Shown: in pieces, positions 23,539 through 33,349 of the stretch
Layout of the letters: each line of letters begins with the position of its first letter
Numbering within the stretch: the first letter of the stretch is position 1
DNA from: Limosilactobacillus frumenti DSM 13145
GTDB taxonomy: Bacteria; Bacillota; Bacilli; Lactobacillales; Lactobacillaceae
DNA: 64,000 nucleotides
Assembly: GCF_001436045.1 (NCBI RefSeq)
Contig: NZ_AZER01000003.1
Span: forward strand, 1-64,000
Direction of reading: 5' to 3'
Notes under the pieces: model-generated
Told to the model about the DNA's origin: nothing
The model's database searches: none
What the model saw: the letters and a program-made list of their open reading frames with translations, nothing else
Made by a program: the position numbers and the translations under genes

Positions 23539-24705
23539 ATGGAATTCATTGCCGTTTTAGCGGGGTTACTATTAGCCACCCAGATTGTTGCGCACCTATG
23601 TCGACGGGTAGGCATTCCTGAGGTTATTGGGCAGATCCTCGTTGGCATTATTGCCGGCCCCGGCATATTAAACTGGGTGCATTTAGACACCATGATGAAT
23701 GAATTTCAGGAGATTGGGGTCATTATCTTAATGTTTATCGCGGGGCTAGAAAGTGACCTGTCCCTATTGAAGAAGTATTTAAAGCCGGCAGTAATTGTGG
23801 CAATTGTCGGAGTCATTTTTCCTGTTGCATTGATGTCACCAGTGAGTTATCTGTTTGGCTTTACTAAACTTGAATCAGTTTTTATTGGGGTGATCTTTTC
23901 CGCGACTTCAGTTAGTATTTCTGTTGCGGTATTACGTGAATTCAAATACCTTGATAGTAAAGAAGGGGCTACTATTTTAGGAGCCGCAGTCGCAGATGAT
24001 ATCATTGGGGTGATCCTCCTTAGTATTATGATCAGTGTTGTCAATCAAGCAGAAGATAAGACTGGCGGTCAGCCACTATGGGCAGTACTGCTTTTACAAG
24101 TGTTATTCTTCGGCGGTACTTATTTATTGGTCAAGTGGCTTGCACCGTATATGATGCACCTGAGCGAACACTTATTAACAGTGGCATCGCCTTCCGTAAT
24201 GGCAATGATTATCTGTTTAGGAATGGCAGCCTTGGCAGATTGGGTTGGCCTATCTGGCGCCGTTGGTTCCTTCTTTGCGGGGATTGCAGTGGCTAATACT
24301 CATCGTAAACAAACGATTGACCGGAGCTTTATCCCGATCGGTTATGCCCTCTTTATTCCCCTGTTCTTTGTCAGTGTGGGGTTGAATATGCGGTTTGATC
24401 GGTTGAATGAATCATTTATCTTTGTCATCGTGATGACCGTTTTAGCATGTTTTACCAAACTGTTTGGTTGCGGAACGGGAGCTAAGCTGGCGGGCTTCGA
24501 ATTGCATAGTTCATATGTGGTTGGCTCAGGAATGGTGGCCCGTGGTGAGATGGCCTTGATTACAGCTCAAATTGGTTATCAAGCACACTTGCTTTCTTCA
24601 ATGTACTATTCTGATGTTATTACCGTCATTATCTTAGCGACAGTTATTGCACCGTTCATGCTCAAACATGCATTGCATAACTCAATTGCCCAACAAAGTA
24701 AATAA
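23539..24705 (+). CDS. Monovalent cation:proton antiporter, CPA2 type
   Basis: A 388-residue transporter with about twelve helices. RRVGIPEVIGQILVGIIAGPGIL is the characteristic start of KefB/NapA proteins. The ion-binding site is read as GAAVADDIIGVILL, with an adjacent Asp pair of electrogenic antiporters. No RCK/TrkA domain follows. The ATG at 23539 has GGAGG before it. The role is probably Na+/H+ exchange and pH or salt tolerance, inferred from the family. Confidence 0.88.
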   Translation: MEFIAVLAGLLLATQIVAHLCRRVGIPEVIGQILVGIIAGPGILNWVHLDTMMNEFQEIGVIILMFIAGLESDLSLLKKYLKPAVIVAIVGVIFPVALMSPVSYLFGFTKLESVFIGVIFSATSVSISVAVLREFKYLDSKEGATILGAAVADDIIGVILLSIMISVVNQAEDKTGGQPLWAVLLLQVLFFGGTYLLVKWLAPYMMHLSEHLLTVASPSVMAMIICLGMAALADWVGLSGAVGSFFAGIAVANTHRKQTIDRSFIPIGYALFIPLFFVSVGLNMRFDRLNESFIFVIVMTVLACFTKLFGCGTGAKLAGFELHSSYVVGSGMVARGEMALITAQIGYQAHLLSSMYYSDVITVIILATVIAPFMLKHALHNSIAQQSK

Positions 24706-24713
24706 TGAAATTA

Positions 24714-24742
24714 GCGACCGGGTGACCGGTCGTTTTATTTTT
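24714..24742 (+). terminator. Terminator of the antiporter gene
   Basis: CGACCGG and CCGGTCG pair around a four-base loop, then TTTTATTTTTGG. Confidence 0.85.
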
Positions 24743-24797
24743 GGTTGCTGAAGGCGAGTGATACAATAGGGGGACAATTTGAACGGGAGGAAAAAGT

Positions 24798-27113
24798 GTG
24801 AACAAAGAAGAACACGAACGTCAAGTCGAGCAAGCACGAGTCGATTATGTGATGCAGCAAATTGACCGGCAGATTAAGGAGACTCGTCAAGCATTGGCAG
24901 CGGCTCATAAGGAAACACGAGCAGTTGAACAAAACTACAGTGAAAATGCCTCAATTAACCGTTACGAAGTCGATGATATTGCTGAATCACGGGCAATGAT
25001 TGAACAGCAGCGGCAATTGGTTTCCCGGGCGGTGGAAAGCGAAACCATTCTCCGACGCCAGTTAAAGACCCTCCAAAACCTCCAACGGTCGCCATATTTT
25101 GGGCGGATCGATATTCAAGATCCTGGTGAAGATCAAGTTGAAAGTCTCTATATCGGGACAGCTTCGTTGATGAACGATGACAAGAGTCAGTTTTTAATTT
25201 ATGACTGGCGGGCCCCAATTTCTGGTGTTTATTACAACGGTACCCTGGGGGAGGTAACTTATGAAACACCAAACGGCCCACAGAAAACAACACTCGTTAA
25301 GAAACGGCAGTTTACTATTCGGGACGGTCAAATTACTAATATGTTTGATACCAATGAAACGGTGGGTGATGAGCTGCTTCAGGCAGCCTTAGGTGAGCAA
25401 AATGACCAATACATGCATAACATTGTGGCCACTATTCAACAGGAACAAAATGACATTATTCGCGATACCCATAGCGATCTCTTGCTGGTCCAAGGGGTGG
25501 CCGGTTCTGGTAAGACGTCTGCGATTTTACAGCGGATTGCTTACTTGCTTTACCATAGTCGAACAGCTCTGAACGCTGACCAGATTGTCTTGTTCTCACC
25601 AAATCGGTTGTTCAGTCATTATATTTCCCAAGTTTTGCCGAGCTTAGGTGAACGCAATATGCGCCAGGTCACTATTTCCGGCTTCATTCGACGACGGTTT
25701 GAAGGACTTCGTGTTGAAAACATCTTTGAACGTTACGAACGGCGGCAGAAAGCCTCCCAAGATGACCGGCGGATCGCAGATTATTTAGAAAGTGCGGTCG
25801 CAATGAAGAATGTTCGTCACTATGTTGCTGGCTTAGCAGATCAGGACCTCCAATTTGCTAACGTCACTTTTGAAGGACGTGTTTTCTTTACGGCGGAACA
25901 TATTAAGAACCTGTACATGCACCAACCAGCGGCCATGCGTTCGGCAAATCGAATGGTGCAATTAAAGAACCAACTGATTCGGGAGTTGCAACGCCGGGTG
26001 AAGGAAGAGGCAAAAAAGGATTGGGTGGCTAAGGAGTTGGATTCACTCGATCGCCAGCAGTTACACCGTTTGTATGGTAAGAAAACAATTGATGACTTCC
26101 ACGATGAAGATGAACAATATGCTTACCTGGCATATCGCTGGACGAAACGCCGGCTCAGGATTGTGGCGGATGCGATTTATAATGATTATTTTATTGATCT
26201 TTATAGTCAGTACCAGCAGTGGTTATCACAATTAGCCCGACCAACGAAGGTTACCAAAGCCGACTGGCAGGGGATGGTTACCGACTATAGTGACCAATTA
26301 GAATATCATCGCTTAGATATGATGCATGCCGCTACTCTGATGTATATGCGTGACCTCCTGATGGGGACTGGACAAAACCATTCGTTCAAGTACGTCTTTA
26401 TTGATGAAATGCAGGATTACTCGGTTGCAATGATGATCTATCTAAGGCACGTATTTCCAAGTGCTAAATTTACCGTCCTTGGTGACAGCGAGCAGGCACT
26501 ATTTAAGCCCTTGGAAATGCCTGAACACCTCTTGCAACGGCTCAGCAAAACAATGGATGCTCACCATCCTAACTTAATTTCATTACGACGGAGTTACCGG
26601 TCAACTAAAGAAATTACTGACTTTGCCAAGGGGATGCTGCCGGATGGCGATCAAATTATGTCGTTTACCCGCCATGGTGAGCGACCAACTTTATATGTGC
26701 GTGATTCTGCTGACCAAGTTGAACAGACATTATTAGCAAGTGTCGACCAACTGAGTACCAAGTATGAGACTGTTGCAGTCTTGACGAAGAATGCTGATCA
26801 AGCTAAGCAGGTTTATCGACAGCTCCACCGGCAGTTTAAGAAAGTCCACCAGTTAAATGTTAACGACACATCTTTACCGGACGGGATTCTAGTATTACCT
26901 ATTTACCTGGCAAAGGGTCTGGAGTTCGATGCCGTAATTGCTTATGATGTTTCTGCGGCCAACTTACGGGGCACAGATGAGGTCGGTATGATTTACACAA
27001 TGGCTACGCGAGCAATGCACGACTTGGTATTAATTAGTTCTGGACCAGTTTCGTCAGCTATTAATCCGACTGCTAGTCAACATTTGACGATTGAGTACCA
27101 GTTAATTAAGTAA
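24798..27113 (+). CDS. helD: HelD-like RNA polymerase recycling motor
   Basis: A 771-residue superfamily 1 ATPase of the UvrD/Rep fold. It has an N-terminal coiled coil (about residues 1-90), Walker A in VQGVAGSGKTSAILQRI, an FIDEMQDYS Walker B, RRSYRSTKEI, and a motif VI segment near YTMATRAMHDLVLI. The N-terminal arm and length are those of Gram-positive HelD, which frees stalled RNA polymerase. It starts at GTG after GGAGG. A RecQ or UvrD role is unlikely. The window also carries RpoE (delta), another polymerase-recycling factor of Firmicutes, at 59095. Confidence 0.9.
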   Translation: MNKEEHERQVEQARVDYVMQQIDRQIKETRQALAAAHKETRAVEQNYSENASINRYEVDDIAESRAMIEQQRQLVSRAVESETILRRQLKTLQNLQRSPYFGRIDIQDPGEDQVESLYIGTASLMNDDKSQFLIYDWRAPISGVYYNGTLGEVTYETPNGPQKTTLVKKRQFTIRDGQITNMFDTNETVGDELLQAALGEQNDQYMHNIVATIQQEQNDIIRDTHSDLLLVQGVAGSGKTSAILQRIAYLLYHSRTALNADQIVLFSPNRLFSHYISQVLPSLGERNMRQVTISGFIRRRFEGLRVENIFERYERRQKASQDDRRIADYLESAVAMKNVRHYVAGLADQDLQFANVTFEGRVFFTAEHIKNLYMHQPAAMRSANRMVQLKNQLIRELQRRVKEEAKKDWVAKELDSLDRQQLHRLYGKKTIDDFHDEDEQYAYLAYRWTKRRLRIVADAIYNDYFIDLYSQYQQWLSQLARPTKVTKADWQGMVTDYSDQLEYHRLDMMHAATLMYMRDLLMGTGQNHSFKYVFIDEMQDYSVAMMIYLRHVFPSAKFTVLGDSEQALFKPLEMPEHLLQRLSKTMDAHHPNLISLRRSYRSTKEITDFAKGMLPDGDQIMSFTRHGERPTLYVRDSADQVEQTLLASVDQLSTKYETVAVLTKNADQAKQVYRQLHRQFKKVHQLNVNDTSLPDGILVLPIYLAKGLEFDAVIAYDVSAANLRGTDEVGMIYTMATRAMHDLVLISSGPVSSAINPTASQHLTIEYQLIK

Positions 27114-27206
27114 AATGGAAGAACTTAGCTTAAAAAAGCGCTTTCATAATGAGTAAAGTTATGTTAACCTGTATATGTTAAACATGCATGCAAGGAGTTG
27201 TTTCAA

Positions 27207-27647
27207 ATGGTTAAAGATGAATACACATTAGTATTGGTAAAGCCTGATGGTGTTAAGACCCGTCATATTGGGGAAATTATTACGCGGATCGAACGGAAGG
27301 GCTATAAGATTGAAGCATTAAAGATGATTCAACCTACTGAAGAATTACTTCGTCAACACTACGCTGACAAGGTTGATAAGCCATTCTTCCCTGACTTATT
27401 GGAATACATGACTGAAGGCCCAATCGTGGGTATCGTGGTTTCTGGAACTAATGTTATCAAAGCTATTCACAACATGGCCGGAGCAACGAACCCCGTTGAA
27501 GCTGAATGGGGAACTATCCGTGGTGATTATGGTCGTGAATGGCCAGATGGCAACCTGCGGAACATTGTCCACACTTCTGATGAACCAGCTTCTGCAACAC
27601 GCGAAATTAAGATTTGGTTCCCAGAATTCAAATTCGTTCAAGGCTAA
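27207..27647 (+). CDS. ndk: Nucleoside diphosphate kinase
   Basis: A 146-residue enzyme that moves phosphate from NTP to NDP. TLVLVKPDGVKTRHIGEII is the family start. The active-site histidine is H122 in RNIVHTSDEPASA. The segment before it, RGDYGREWPDG, is longer than the common bacterial RGDFG form. The ATG at 27207 follows AAGGAGTTG. An AAAAAAGCGCTTTCA sequence at 27132-27146 resembles half of a cre site, too weak to call. The terminator after it belongs to a repeat family. Confidence 0.93.
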   Translation: MVKDEYTLVLVKPDGVKTRHIGEIITRIERKGYKIEALKMIQPTEELLRQHYADKVDKPFFPDLLEYMTEGPIVGIVVSGTNVIKAIHNMAGATNPVEAEWGTIRGDYGREWPDGNLRNIVHTSDEPASATREIKIWFPEFKFVQG

Positions 27648-27668
27648 TATTGCGGCTTAATAGCACAG

Positions 27669-27710
27669 AGGGCTCTAGCGTTCGGTTTTTCCGAATACTA
27701 GGGCCCTTTT
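27669..27710 (+). terminator. Repeat-type terminator of ndk
   Basis: AGGGCTCTAG, TTCGG, CCGAA and CTAGGGCCCT form a hairpin followed by TTTT. The same design recurs at 47553-47599 and 55419-55462, with similar flanks (see findings). Confidence 0.85.
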
Positions 27711-27768
27711 ATGTACGTTGCTGAAGTATTTTCGACTATATAAGAGGACTGACGGCACCTCACTGTTT

Positions 27769-27789
27769 TGTTACTAGTAGTTTTGAACC
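27769..27789 (-). repeat. Inverted copy of the 21-base repeat at 5033-5053
   Basis: The 21 bases are the exact reverse complement of 5033-5053. They lie between the ndk terminator and the next hairpin. Confidence 0.7.
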
Positions 27790-27818
27790 TATGGCGCCTA
27801 ATCCTTAGCGCCTTTTTG
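27790..27818 (+). terminator. Short terminator-like hairpin
   Basis: GGCGCC and a GGCGC-like arm around CTAATCCTTA, then TTTTTGG on the plus strand. It faces the minus-strand araC-type gene and may guard against read-through from ndk. Confidence 0.5.
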
Positions 27819-27824
27819 GATCAG

Positions 27825-28658
27825 TTAATACCGTACCCGTTGCCGGTATACTTTGGGACTAAAGCCGCTTGCCCGCTTGAAAGCTTTGGAAAAGGTAAAT
27901 TCGTCTTTATAGCCAACTCGATGAGCAATCACCTGGACCGGTTCTTCAGTATCCCGTAATAGTTGGCTGGCATCGTCCATCCGTATTTGCGTCAAGTACT
28001 TTTGTGGTGAAATATTCATCTTATTTTTAAACAAGGTATACAGATAACTACGGGAAATATTGAGGTGATGGCAGAGATCTTCAATATTGCAGCTGGCCTT
28101 GTGGTAATTCTCTTTGAGATAGTAGCTGGCCAGTTTAAGCTGGTTAGCGGCCTTCATATTTAACCGGGGATGCTTAGTTGGGTATTCCGTAACGAGGTCA
28201 TAGAACATTTGGTAAGTGAGCGCTTCTATACGAATATCATTTGCTAAGGATCCCGGTTGCTTCAGGGCCGAGAATAGTTGGACTAGGTGGTCATAAAAGT
28301 GGCTGTCTTGGACTTGACGGATGTAACGTTTAGTCGCCAGTTGTGAACCGGCTAGCATTGTGTTGATTTTGGTACCAGACAGGCCAATCCAGAAGTATTT
28401 CCAGGGATGATGGCTATCTGCCTGGTAAAAACAAGGCACGCCCTTCGGTAAAATAAACACGTCACCCTTTTTCAAAGTGACTGCCGGTCGATTAGCTGAT
28501 GAAAAAGTTCCTTGGCCGGATTGAACGTAATGAATGACATAGTTTTCCCGGACGTTATTGCCCCGATAAAAGTAGTTAGGTGGGCATTGGTATTGGCCAA
28601 TGAACAGAATGTTACTTTCAAAACTTTTGCCAGTTAAACTTTTATATTCGTCGTCCAT
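27825..28658 (-). CDS. AraC-family regulator of the raffinose/melibiose locus
   Basis: A 277-residue regulator with an N-terminal cupin-like sugar-binding half (YVQSGQGTFSSANRPAVTLKKGDVF region) and a C-terminal pair of helix-turn-helices: NIEDLCHHLNISRSYLYTLF and VQVIAHRVGYKDEFTFSKAF, then FSPKVYRQ. This MsmR/RafR layout usually activates alpha-galactoside genes. It is transcribed away from the LacS-type permease. The start is uncertain. ATG at 28658 was preferred, with a GTG three codons earlier as alternative. Confidence 0.87.
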   Translation of the reverse strand: MDDEYKSLTGKSFESNILFIGQYQCPPNYFYRGNNVRENYVIHYVQSGQGTFSSANRPAVTLKKGDVFILPKGVPCFYQADSHHPWKYFWIGLSGTKINTMLAGSQLATKRYIRQVQDSHFYDHLVQLFSALKQPGSLANDIRIEALTYQMFYDLVTEYPTKHPRLNMKAANQLKLASYYLKENYHKASCNIEDLCHHLNISRSYLYTLFKNKMNISPQKYLTQIRMDDASQLLRDTEEPVQVIAHRVGYKDEFTFSKAFKRASGFSPKVYRQRVRY

Positions 28659-28834
28659 TATTATCACTTGCCTTTGTAAGAATGTCTATTTTAGCAATTT
28701 TAAAAAACCGCTAACATGGATATTTGTTCATTCACGTATCATTTCTATACCGCATTATACCATGATTATACATTCTTAGATGTCAATTTGTCCTGTGTGA
28801 TAATTGGCATTTTTTTAGTACAAGCAGCCATGGA

Positions 28835-28885
28835 TTGATAAACGATTATCAAATATAATTATCCCGAATTCTGAAAGCGGATACA
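28835..28885 (+). promoter_or_regulatory. Control region of the LacS-type permease gene, with cre site
   Basis: An inverted repeat TTGATAA-ACGA-TTATCAA (28835-28852) lies just before TATAAT (28854-28859). There is no good -35 box, as expected for a promoter helped by an AraC activator. TGAAAGCGGATACA (28872-28885) matches the catabolite-responsive element consensus and lies near the transcription start, where CcpA would repress. Confidence 0.75.
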
Positions 28886-28919
28886 AACCGCAGATCAATT
28901 TTAGGGAGAAGGAACGTTT

Positions 28920-30848
28920 ATGAGTACGAATAGTAAAAGCAAGATGACAATGCGAGAACGTCTTGCTTATAGTTTTGGTGCTTTTGGTAATGACTCATTC
29001 TACGGTCTCCTCTGTGGATACCTAATCATGTTCATTACTTCGCACCTCTTTGATACTGGTAACAAATCGTTAGATAACAAGATGATCAGTACAGTAACTC
29101 TGATCATTATGTGTCTACGGTTTGTGGAATTATTTATTGATCCGTTTATTGGGAACGCCATTGACCGGACCAAGACGCGCTGGGGACATTTCCGTCCATG
29201 GGTTGTTATCGGTGGAACGGTATCTTCAGTAATCCTCTTGTTACTATTTACTAACATGGGTGGTTTGTATAAGAAGAGTGCGATCGGTTACCTGATCCTC
29301 TTTGCCATTTTGTACATTACAATGGATATCTTCTATTCATTCAAGGATGTTGGTTTCTGGTCAATGTTACCATCACTGACGACCAGTTCACGAGAACGTG
29401 AAAAGACAGCCACTTACGCCCGGGTTGGTTCAGCCATTGGTGGGGGATTAGTTGGGATCCTGGTAATGCCAGCGGTAATCTTCTTCTCTGCTACCAAAAC
29501 AAGTACTGGTGACGACCGTGGCTGGTTCATGTTTGCCCTGATCATTTGTTTCTTAGCATTGATCTCTGCCTGGGGTGTCGGTATCTTTACCCGAGAAGTT
29601 AACTCTTCGATTCGGAAGAATAAGAAGGACACTGTTGGGATTATTGGTATTTTTAAAGTATTGTCCGGTAATGACCAGTTGATGTGGGTTGGTTGTGCTT
29701 ACCTGTTCTACTGTGTTGCAATTAACATTGTGAACTCTCTGGAAGTCTACTACTTCACTTATATCATGGGACGGCCAAAAGCCTTCTCAATTTTCTCCAC
29801 GATCAACATTTGCCTGGGGATCGTGGCTACTTCACTGTTCCCAATTCTGTCAAAGAAACTTAGCCGGAAGGCCCTCTTTACCTGTGCTTTGATTTGTTTG
29901 CTATGTGGTTTGGGGCTGTTCGCCGTTGCTGGGGATAACCTGGTATTAGTACTGTTAGCGGCATCATTATTCGGTTTACCACAACAGATTGTCTTCTTGA
30001 TCGTGTTAATGGTCATAACTGACTCTGTTGAATATGGTCAATTGAAACTTGGTCACCGTGACGAATCATTGGCTCTCTCGATTCGGCCACTGCTTGATAA
30101 ATTCGGTGGTGCGGTTGCTAACGGGGTCGTTGGTCAAGTGGCGATCATCGCGGGGATGACAACAGGTGCTTCTGCTTCAACCATTACGGCTACCCAAGCA
30201 CACAACTTTAAACTGCTGATGTTTGCGGTACCAGCGGTCTTGGTCATTATTTCAATTTTTGTCTTTGGCAAGAAGGTCTTCTTAAGTGAAGAAAAGCACG
30301 CTGAGATCGTTGCTGAACTAGAAAAAACATGGGGCAAGAATATTAAACAGAGTGGTAGTGATAAATTAGTTGATATTCCAACACCAATTGCTGGTCGGTT
30401 GGAAGCATTGAATGATGTTCATGATGACGTCTTTTCAAAGGGCCAGGCAGGCCAAGGCTTTGCCATTAAGCCAACTGATGGACGGGTATTAGCACCATTT
30501 GATGCTACTGTTAAACAAATCTTTACGACCCGCCATGCGGTTGGGTTAGTGACCGACGATGGAATTGCCTTATTAATTCACGTTGGGATCGGGACAGTCA
30601 AAATGAAGGGGACTGGTTTTGTTTCCTATGTTGAAAATGGCGACCACGTCAAGAAGGGACAAGAATTGATTGAATTCTGGGACCCAGCCATTAAGAAAGC
30701 GGGCTTAGATGATACGGTTGTTGTGACCGTAACGAACAGTAAAGAGTTTGATAACGTTAAAGTAACTGGGAATGTGGGGACAGATGTCAAATTCCCTGAT
30801 AATGTTTTACAAGTCGCAATTCAGAAGGATTCTGGTACTCAAGGTTAG
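28920..30848 (+). CDS. LacS-type galactoside permease with PTS IIA domain
   Basis: A 642-residue GPH-family symporter. About twelve hydrophobic helices span residues 1-465, and a C-terminal EIIA-Glc-like domain spans about residues 480-640. The domain's phosphorylatable histidine is read in LLIHVGIGTVKMKG, and a second histidine in TTRHAVGLVT. In LacS this domain is controlled by HPr-dependent phosphorylation. Followed 45 bases later by an alpha-galactosidase, so raffinose or melibiose is the likely substrate, while lactose is possible. Transcribed opposite the AraC regulator with a cre site upstream. Confidence 0.9.
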   Translation: MSTNSKSKMTMRERLAYSFGAFGNDSFYGLLCGYLIMFITSHLFDTGNKSLDNKMISTVTLIIMCLRFVELFIDPFIGNAIDRTKTRWGHFRPWVVIGGTVSSVILLLLFTNMGGLYKKSAIGYLILFAILYITMDIFYSFKDVGFWSMLPSLTTSSREREKTATYARVGSAIGGGLVGILVMPAVIFFSATKTSTGDDRGWFMFALIICFLALISAWGVGIFTREVNSSIRKNKKDTVGIIGIFKVLSGNDQLMWVGCAYLFYCVAINIVNSLEVYYFTYIMGRPKAFSIFSTINICLGIVATSLFPILSKKLSRKALFTCALICLLCGLGLFAVAGDNLVLVLLAASLFGLPQQIVFLIVLMVITDSVEYGQLKLGHRDESLALSIRPLLDKFGGAVANGVVGQVAIIAGMTTGASASTITATQAHNFKLLMFAVPAVLVIISIFVFGKKVFLSEEKHAEIVAELEKTWGKNIKQSGSDKLVDIPTPIAGRLEALNDVHDDVFSKGQAGQGFAIKPTDGRVLAPFDATVKQIFTTRHAVGLVTDDGIALLIHVGIGTVKMKGTGFVSYVENGDHVKKGQELIEFWDPAIKKAGLDDTVVVTVTNSKEFDNVKVTGNVGTDVKFPDNVLQVAIQKDSGTQG

Positions 30849-30893
30849 AGAACGTTATAATAAAATCAGACACTTGAAAGGGGTTACATTCTC

Positions 30894-33116
30894 ATGAGTA
30901 TTCACGTCAATGAAGAACAACAAGTCTTTCACTTACAGACTGATCACACCAGCTATATTTTCCAAATTTTGGAAAATGGTATGCCAGGTCAGTTGTACTA
31001 CGGGCCACGAATTCCAGTGAAGGCGGCTTATCAAAACTTGGCAAGTCGTGAAGAACACGATTGTACAAACACGCTGACGATTGAACAGTCAGATTTTCAA
31101 CTGGAACTAATCAAGCAAGAATATGCTGGTTTTGGCAAAGGTGATTATCGTTATCCGGCCTTTCAAATTACCTACCCTAACGGATCCCGCACATCAGAAT
31201 TTGAATACCAGGATTACCAGATTACTGATGGTAAGCAACGGTTAGCGGGCCAACCATCGACCTTTGATGACGAAGGGCAAGACGCCCAAACCCTGACCGT
31301 TAAGTTAGTCGATCACCTGGCAAAACTCACAATGGAACTGCATTACACTATCTTCACTGCTGAAGATGTGATTGTTCGTTCCACGACATTTATTAACCAT
31401 GGAGATCAGGTCACAATTAACCGGGCTTTGAGTGCCCAACTTGACTTGCCTGACGCTGATTATGATATGCTGCAGTTCTCAGGAACGTGGGCGCGGGAAC
31501 GTCACTTGATTCGGACACCATTGCGTTCTGGTGTGCAGAGTATTTCCAGCTTGCGGACTGCCTCTAGTCACCAGCAGAATCCATTCTTTATTCTGGCACG
31601 CAAGCATACTGATAATAACCAAGGGGCTGCCTTCGGATTTAACTTGGTTTACTCAGGAAACTTCTTAGATTCTGTTGAAGTTGACCAGTTTGATACGACA
31701 CGGGTTCTTGTGGGAATTAATCCTGACGAATTTAGCTGGCAATTAAAGAAAGGTGCTCGGTTCCAAACCCCTGAAGCCGTTATGAGTTTCACTAATGATG
31801 GTTTGAACCAGTTGAGTCAACAAATGGGCGCCCTTTATCAAGAACACTTAATTAACCCTCACTTTGCGCACGAAGACCGACCAATCCTCATTAATAATTG
31901 GGAAGCCACGTTTATGGACTTCAATGAGGCTAAGCTAATGAAAATTGTCAAGCAGGCCAAGCAGCTGGGTATCGAAATGTTTGTCCTGGATGACGGGTGG
32001 TTTGGCCACCGTGACGACGATCGGTCCAGTCTAGGGGACTGGTTTGTGGACCAGAAGAAGTTTACCAACGGTATTTCCGGCTTTGCTGACAAGGTTCATG
32101 CAGAGGGAATGAAGTTTGGTTTATGGTTTGAACCAGAAATGATTTCTATTGACAGTAAGCTGTATCAGAAACACCCTGACTGGATGATTTCTACGCCTGG
32201 TCGCCACAATACACCTGCGCGGAATCAATTTGTCTTGGACATGACCCGTCAAGAAGTAGTTGATTACTTGGTTACCCGAATGAGCACGGTCATCAAGCAG
32301 ACTAAGCTTGATTACATTAAGTGGGATATGAACCGGAACATTACTGAAATGTTTGGTGCCCAATTACCAGCTGACCAACAATTAGAGTTTAGTCACCGTT
32401 ATATTCTCGGCGTTTACCAACTGTATGATCGCCTGACTAAGGCTTTCCCAGATGTTCTTTTTGAATCATGTGCTTCTGGTGGTGGTCGTTTTGACCTTGG
32501 TATGATGTATTACGCTCCACAGGCATGGTGCTCTGATGATACAGATGCCGTTGAACGGATTAAGATTCAGGATGGCACTTCATATGGTTACCGGCCATCA
32601 ATGTGGGGTGCTCATGTTTCCGCAGTACCAAATGATCAGGTTGGCCGCTTAACATCATTGGCTACCCGAGCCGCGGTTGCTTACTACGGTGCCTTTGGGT
32701 ACGAACTTGACATTACTAAGATGTCACACGATGACCTGGCAACAATTAAGAAGCAGGTTGCTTTCTACAAGCAATACCGTCATCTTTACCAATTTGGTAC
32801 TTTCTACCGGTTAGATAACCCAGATACGGATAATGATAATGTTTACGGTTGGCAAGTGGTTAATGATGACCAGAGCCTTGCAATCGCCACCCGTTTCCAA
32901 ATCTTGAACGAGCCAAATCCTGCTTACATTCGGACGTACTTTACTGGACTTGATCCGAAGAAGAAGTACACCGTTAACGACGGCAGTGAAAAGTTCTCTG
33001 GTGCTGAATTGATGAACGCTGGTTACTTTGTCCCACGGATTATGGACCGGACTGCTTCACCTAAACCAGCATCAGATTTCAGCGAACAGACCTTTATCAT
33101 TAAGGAAGCTAAATAA
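30894..33116 (+). CDS. Alpha-galactosidase, GH36
   Basis: A 740-residue cytoplasmic hydrolase of raffinose, melibiose and stachyose. The catalytic nucleophile Asp is in LDYIKWDMNRNI, and the acid/base Asp in AWCSDDTDAVERIKIQDGT, a GH36 signature. FVLDDGWFGHRDDDRSSLGDW and ESCASGGGRFDLGM are further family landmarks. Length is that of bacterial GH36 enzymes of the MelA/Aga group. No signal peptide, as expected for an enzyme fed by the LacS-type permease. It lies 45 bases after that gene with an AAAGGGG ribosome site. Confidence 0.95.
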   Translation: MSIHVNEEQQVFHLQTDHTSYIFQILENGMPGQLYYGPRIPVKAAYQNLASREEHDCTNTLTIEQSDFQLELIKQEYAGFGKGDYRYPAFQITYPNGSRTSEFEYQDYQITDGKQRLAGQPSTFDDEGQDAQTLTVKLVDHLAKLTMELHYTIFTAEDVIVRSTTFINHGDQVTINRALSAQLDLPDADYDMLQFSGTWARERHLIRTPLRSGVQSISSLRTASSHQQNPFFILARKHTDNNQGAAFGFNLVYSGNFLDSVEVDQFDTTRVLVGINPDEFSWQLKKGARFQTPEAVMSFTNDGLNQLSQQMGALYQEHLINPHFAHEDRPILINNWEATFMDFNEAKLMKIVKQAKQLGIEMFVLDDGWFGHRDDDRSSLGDWFVDQKKFTNGISGFADKVHAEGMKFGLWFEPEMISIDSKLYQKHPDWMISTPGRHNTPARNQFVLDMTRQEVVDYLVTRMSTVIKQTKLDYIKWDMNRNITEMFGAQLPADQQLEFSHRYILGVYQLYDRLTKAFPDVLFESCASGGGRFDLGMMYYAPQAWCSDDTDAVERIKIQDGTSYGYRPSMWGAHVSAVPNDQVGRLTSLATRAAVAYYGAFGYELDITKMSHDDLATIKKQVAFYKQYRHLYQFGTFYRLDNPDTDNDNVYGWQVVNDDQSLAIATRFQILNEPNPAYIRTYFTGLDPKKKYTVNDGSEKFSGAELMNAGYFVPRIMDRTASPKPASDFSEQTFIIKEAK

Positions 33117-33146
33117 CACAAAAAAATCGGCTAATTAGGCTATGAT

Positions 33147-33207
33147 GCCCTCTAAGTATACAGATGAAATAGAAAATTCATCTTATACTTGGAGGGCTTT
33201 TTCTGGT
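33147..33207 (+). terminator. Repeat-type terminator of the alpha-galactosidase gene
   Basis: A hairpin with arms CCCTCTAAGTATACAGATGAA and a matching strand, then GGAGGGCTTTTTC. It is a near copy of the minus-strand element at 14571-14626, so the window has two members of a dispersed terminator repeat. Confidence 0.85.
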
Positions 33208-33349
33208 TAACCAGGGAGTGGATAAACAGATTAAAGAGCGTAAAAATAACGAATGTTTAGAGTACGCATTTAGAAAAAATTTTCTTTCAGTTATAAAACA
33301 GTAAAAAAGACTCCTACAAGGTGAAGTGCAATAAAAAAGTTGGGTATAA

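Noticed and set aside
27132-27146. cre site upstream of ndk
   Set aside because: Only one half matches the consensus, since the CA end is missing, and ndk is not a typical catabolite target.
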